64,000 bases of DNA, from assembly GCF_902506655.1 (NCBI RefSeq), contig NZ_LR734808.1:434001-498000 (forward strand), in the 5' to 3' direction. Below, piece by piece: positions 62,547-64,000 of this stretch (positions are counted from its first letter, which is position 1; each line of letters begins with the position of its first letter). The position numbers and the translations under genes are program-made. Below the pieces are notes generated by a model, which searched no databases, was not told the origin of the DNA, and was given only the letters and a program-made list of their open reading frames with translations. This DNA comes from Marinoscillum sp. 108 (lineage in GTDB: Bacteria > Bacteroidota > Bacteroidia > Cytophagales > Cyclobacteriaceae).

Positions 62547-62640
62547 TATAGCCAACAATGGTTTGATCAGGATAGAAAATCTGCTAGATTTGGTTGACAA
62601 GCGGGCATCAACCACGGTGGTTGATGGGCGGTTGTTGTAG
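62547..62640 (+). repeat. R1 element, plus-strand copy 3
   Basis: Same layout. The terminal hairpin CATCAACCA (62606-62614) with TGGTTGATG (62618-62626) is a perfect 9-bp stem. No canonical GTTRRRY. The next ATG lies 15 bases later. Confidence 0.6.
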
Positions 62641-62654
62641 AGAATTACTTATAG

Positions 62655-63485
62655 ATGAGTGATTATTTAAAAGACAGTATAGAGACCGATTTCCGTAAAT
62701 GGCTAGCATTTAGTGAGTCCATAAAAAGTAGTGATATGTTGAATAAGCTTACAAGAGCTATTAACAAAAAGAAATCTTATAAAGAAATCACGTTAAAGAA
62801 GGAAAAGCAAAATGATAGAATAACATATTTCATTACCGAACAGGATAATTCAGTCATACTGCAATTAAACGATTATCAGTATCCTGAATTTTCAGGATAC
62901 TTCACTGAACATTACGCTCAAGACATTTCTAAAAACAATACGAATTTCATAAAAAGTCCGGCCAGAAATAATAATTCAAGAAGTTTAGGTATTGCTAGCA
63001 ATAAAAACATCATTACCAACTACAACTATGATGAAGTTAAATCGTTGTGGGCTTTTTTGATCAAAATATCTAGTAGAAATAAGTTAAAACATACGCTGAC
63101 ATATAGCCTTGTAGCCTTATTAGTACTTCAATTAGTGATAATTCTAGGTAATGTTGGTAAAGTTAGGTTAGGTGACTTTGGAACATATACCATGTTTGCT
63201 TTGATGCTATTATTTTGGTATGTAAATATCTGGACCTATACCAAATTTTACTCTATGAACAATTCATACTGGGAAATATTTAGATTAACAGCTTATTATT
63301 TTTCGTTGGTTTGGCTTTTCTCTTTTTTAGAGGTTGGAATTATAGACTATTTCCAAGGCAAATTTAATGTCTGGTTTTCTTTACTTCTAGTGTTTTTAGG
63401 GCAAGTAGCTGCTATTCTAATTAGTCTCTTTACAACAGCAATAACCTACTTCATAAGAGGTGGAAAAGTTGTAACTGAAGAATAA
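62655..63485 (+). CDS. Four-helix membrane protein, unknown (cassette-like)
   Basis: 276 residues. Residues 1-145 are soluble and helical, with an Asn-rich middle (NNTNFIKSPARNNNSRS). The C-terminal half has four hydrophobic segments (about 147-167, 173-193, 208-228 and 238-262). No family is recognised. The gene is AT-rich and begins 14 bases after R1 copy 3. A regulated membrane role is possible but not supported by motifs. Confidence 0.6.
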   Translation: MSDYLKDSIETDFRKWLAFSESIKSSDMLNKLTRAINKKKSYKEITLKKEKQNDRITYFITEQDNSVILQLNDYQYPEFSGYFTEHYAQDISKNNTNFIKSPARNNNSRSLGIASNKNIITNYNYDEVKSLWAFLIKISSRNKLKHTLTYSLVALLVLQLVIILGNVGKVRLGDFGTYTMFALMLLFWYVNIWTYTKFYSMNNSYWEIFRLTAYYFSLVWLFSFLEVGIIDYFQGKFNVWFSLLLVFLGQVAAILISLFTTAITYFIRGGKVVTEE

Positions 63486-63676
63486 ACTCTTCACACCAAC
63501 ACCTATGAATGGGGTTTTATCAGTCAGGATAGTTTAGTGGGAATTGCTTACTATCCTAGCATATCCTAGCTGGTAGTTCAGATCTAACTCTCAGCTATAC
63601 CTGATAGCCTTTCAAAACCCGTGAGGTATGGAGGTTGCCTATTCCGGGCGGGCTCTGACAGAAACGTTGCGTTTTT

Positions 63677-63716
63677 GCTTTGTCACACTGAGCTCCGTCG
63701 AAGGGTGAGACAAAGC
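63677..63716. repeat. REP-like hairpin, third copy
   Basis: Same as at 60613 and 62495; one of four copies in the window when the variant at 57398 is included. Confidence 0.7.
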
Positions 63717-63728
63717 AGTGGGATTCCC

Positions 63729-63827
63729 TATAGCCAACAATGGTTTGATCAGGTGTTAAAATCTGCTAGATTTGGTAACGTTATAAGGCGCATAACAACC
63801 ATTGTGGTTGTTAGCGGTTTGTTAAGC
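63729..63827 (+). repeat. R1 element, plus-strand copy 4
   Basis: The terminal hairpin TAACAACCA (63793-63801) with TGGTTGTTA (63805-63813) is perfect over nine pairs. It ends with GTTAAGC (63821-63827), a match to GTTRRRY. The next ATG is 13 bases later. Confidence 0.65.
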
Positions 63828-63840
63828 ACAATAGAACTGC

Positions 63841-64000
63841 ATGGAATGGATTGACCAACTTGATAAGCTAAATAGAATCAACAAAGGAACTGAGGAGTTA
63901 TGGGTAAGCGGTCAAAAAATCAAGGAGTTAACATTTCTAAAGGATTTTAGGAATCTCAAAAAGCTTTTTCTTAGATCTTTTAAAACCACGAACCTCTCAC
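63841..64000 (+). CDS. Orphan protein start, cut by window edge
   Basis: The frame ATG at 63841 stays open to the end of the window (53 codons). The start MEWIDQLDKLNRINKGTEELW, then KELTFLKDFRNLKKLFL, has evenly spaced Leu and may be leucine-rich-repeat-like. It follows R1 copy 4 by 13 bases, so it belongs to the same array. Function unknown. Confidence 0.5.
   Translation, partial: MEWIDQLDKLNRINKGTEELWVSGQKIKELTFLKDFRNLKKLFLRSFKTTNLS

Larger units (their letters stand above)
63486..63840. other. Gene-free region with REP-like hairpin and R1 copy 4
   Basis: From 63486 to about 63640 nothing is recognised. GCTTTGTC/GACAAAGC (63677-63684 with 63709-63716) is the third hairpin copy. R1 copy 4 follows (63729-63827). 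Confidence 0.65.

Noticed and set aside
38201-63840. CRISPR array
   Set aside because: R1 copies are repeated but separated by whole genes, not by short uniform spacers, and there are no cas genes.

Overview
The window reads as chromosome from a marine-type Bacteroidota, most likely the order Cytophagales. The main evidence is a set of type IX secretion (T9SS) sorting domains, signal peptides ending in AQ, a MenA enzyme, the PadR and prefix-domain permease style of regulation, and genes with little Shine-Dalgarno signal. No rRNA, tRNA or CRISPR array was recognised. All functional names come from reading motifs by eye.

Positions 1-31,400 are mostly ordinary core genome. Three T9SS-exported proteins come first, including a 1400-residue subtilase. 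A short-chain dehydrogenase, folA, fmt, a PadR-controlled membrane operon, a NamZ-like muramidase, a LolE/FtsX-type permease and a polyprenol-phosphate mannosyltransferase follow. An arginine block holds speA, divergent from two guanidino-modifying hydrolases (one ctlX-like) and argS. MenA and a universal stress protein come next. The histidine operon hisG-hisD-hisC-hisB lies behind a 13-codon leader peptide with five His codons, which makes a textbook attenuator candidate. An esterase, a PadR-permease pair, OsmC, DinB, VOC and DUF1330 proteins complete this part.

Positions 31,400-36,500 hold a potassium-channel-like protein with a large exported N-terminal part, a YoaK-type membrane protein, a FAD monooxygenase and a Crp/Fnr regulator.

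Positions 36,500-54,000 are accessory. Most genes are on the minus strand and many are AT-rich orphans: an AAA ATPase with a TOPRIM-like end, lipoproteins, a HEPN-like two-gene unit and a DUF2971 protein. Five of them have a copy of one ~90-bp element (called R1 here) directly upstream, in the same orientation as the gene. R1 has a conserved terminal hairpin and in several copies a GTTRRRY box close to the start codon, so it resembles integron attC sites. A second attC-like family and two candidate group II intron 3' remnants lie among them. An M16 peptidase and an agmatine-deiminase-family lipoprotein end this region.

Positions 54,000-60,000 hold a TonB-receptor-like outer-membrane barrel and a divergent pair (sugar-hydrolase-fold protein and membrane-anchored protein) bracketed on both sides by a ~233-bp repeat mosaic. 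Positions 60,660-64,000 repeat the R1 architecture on the plus strand: four R1 copies, each directly before an orphan gene. No integron integrase is visible, so both arrays would be clusters of attC-like sites without an integrase, if the attC reading is right. The R1 arrays and the his leader are the two most interesting signals.
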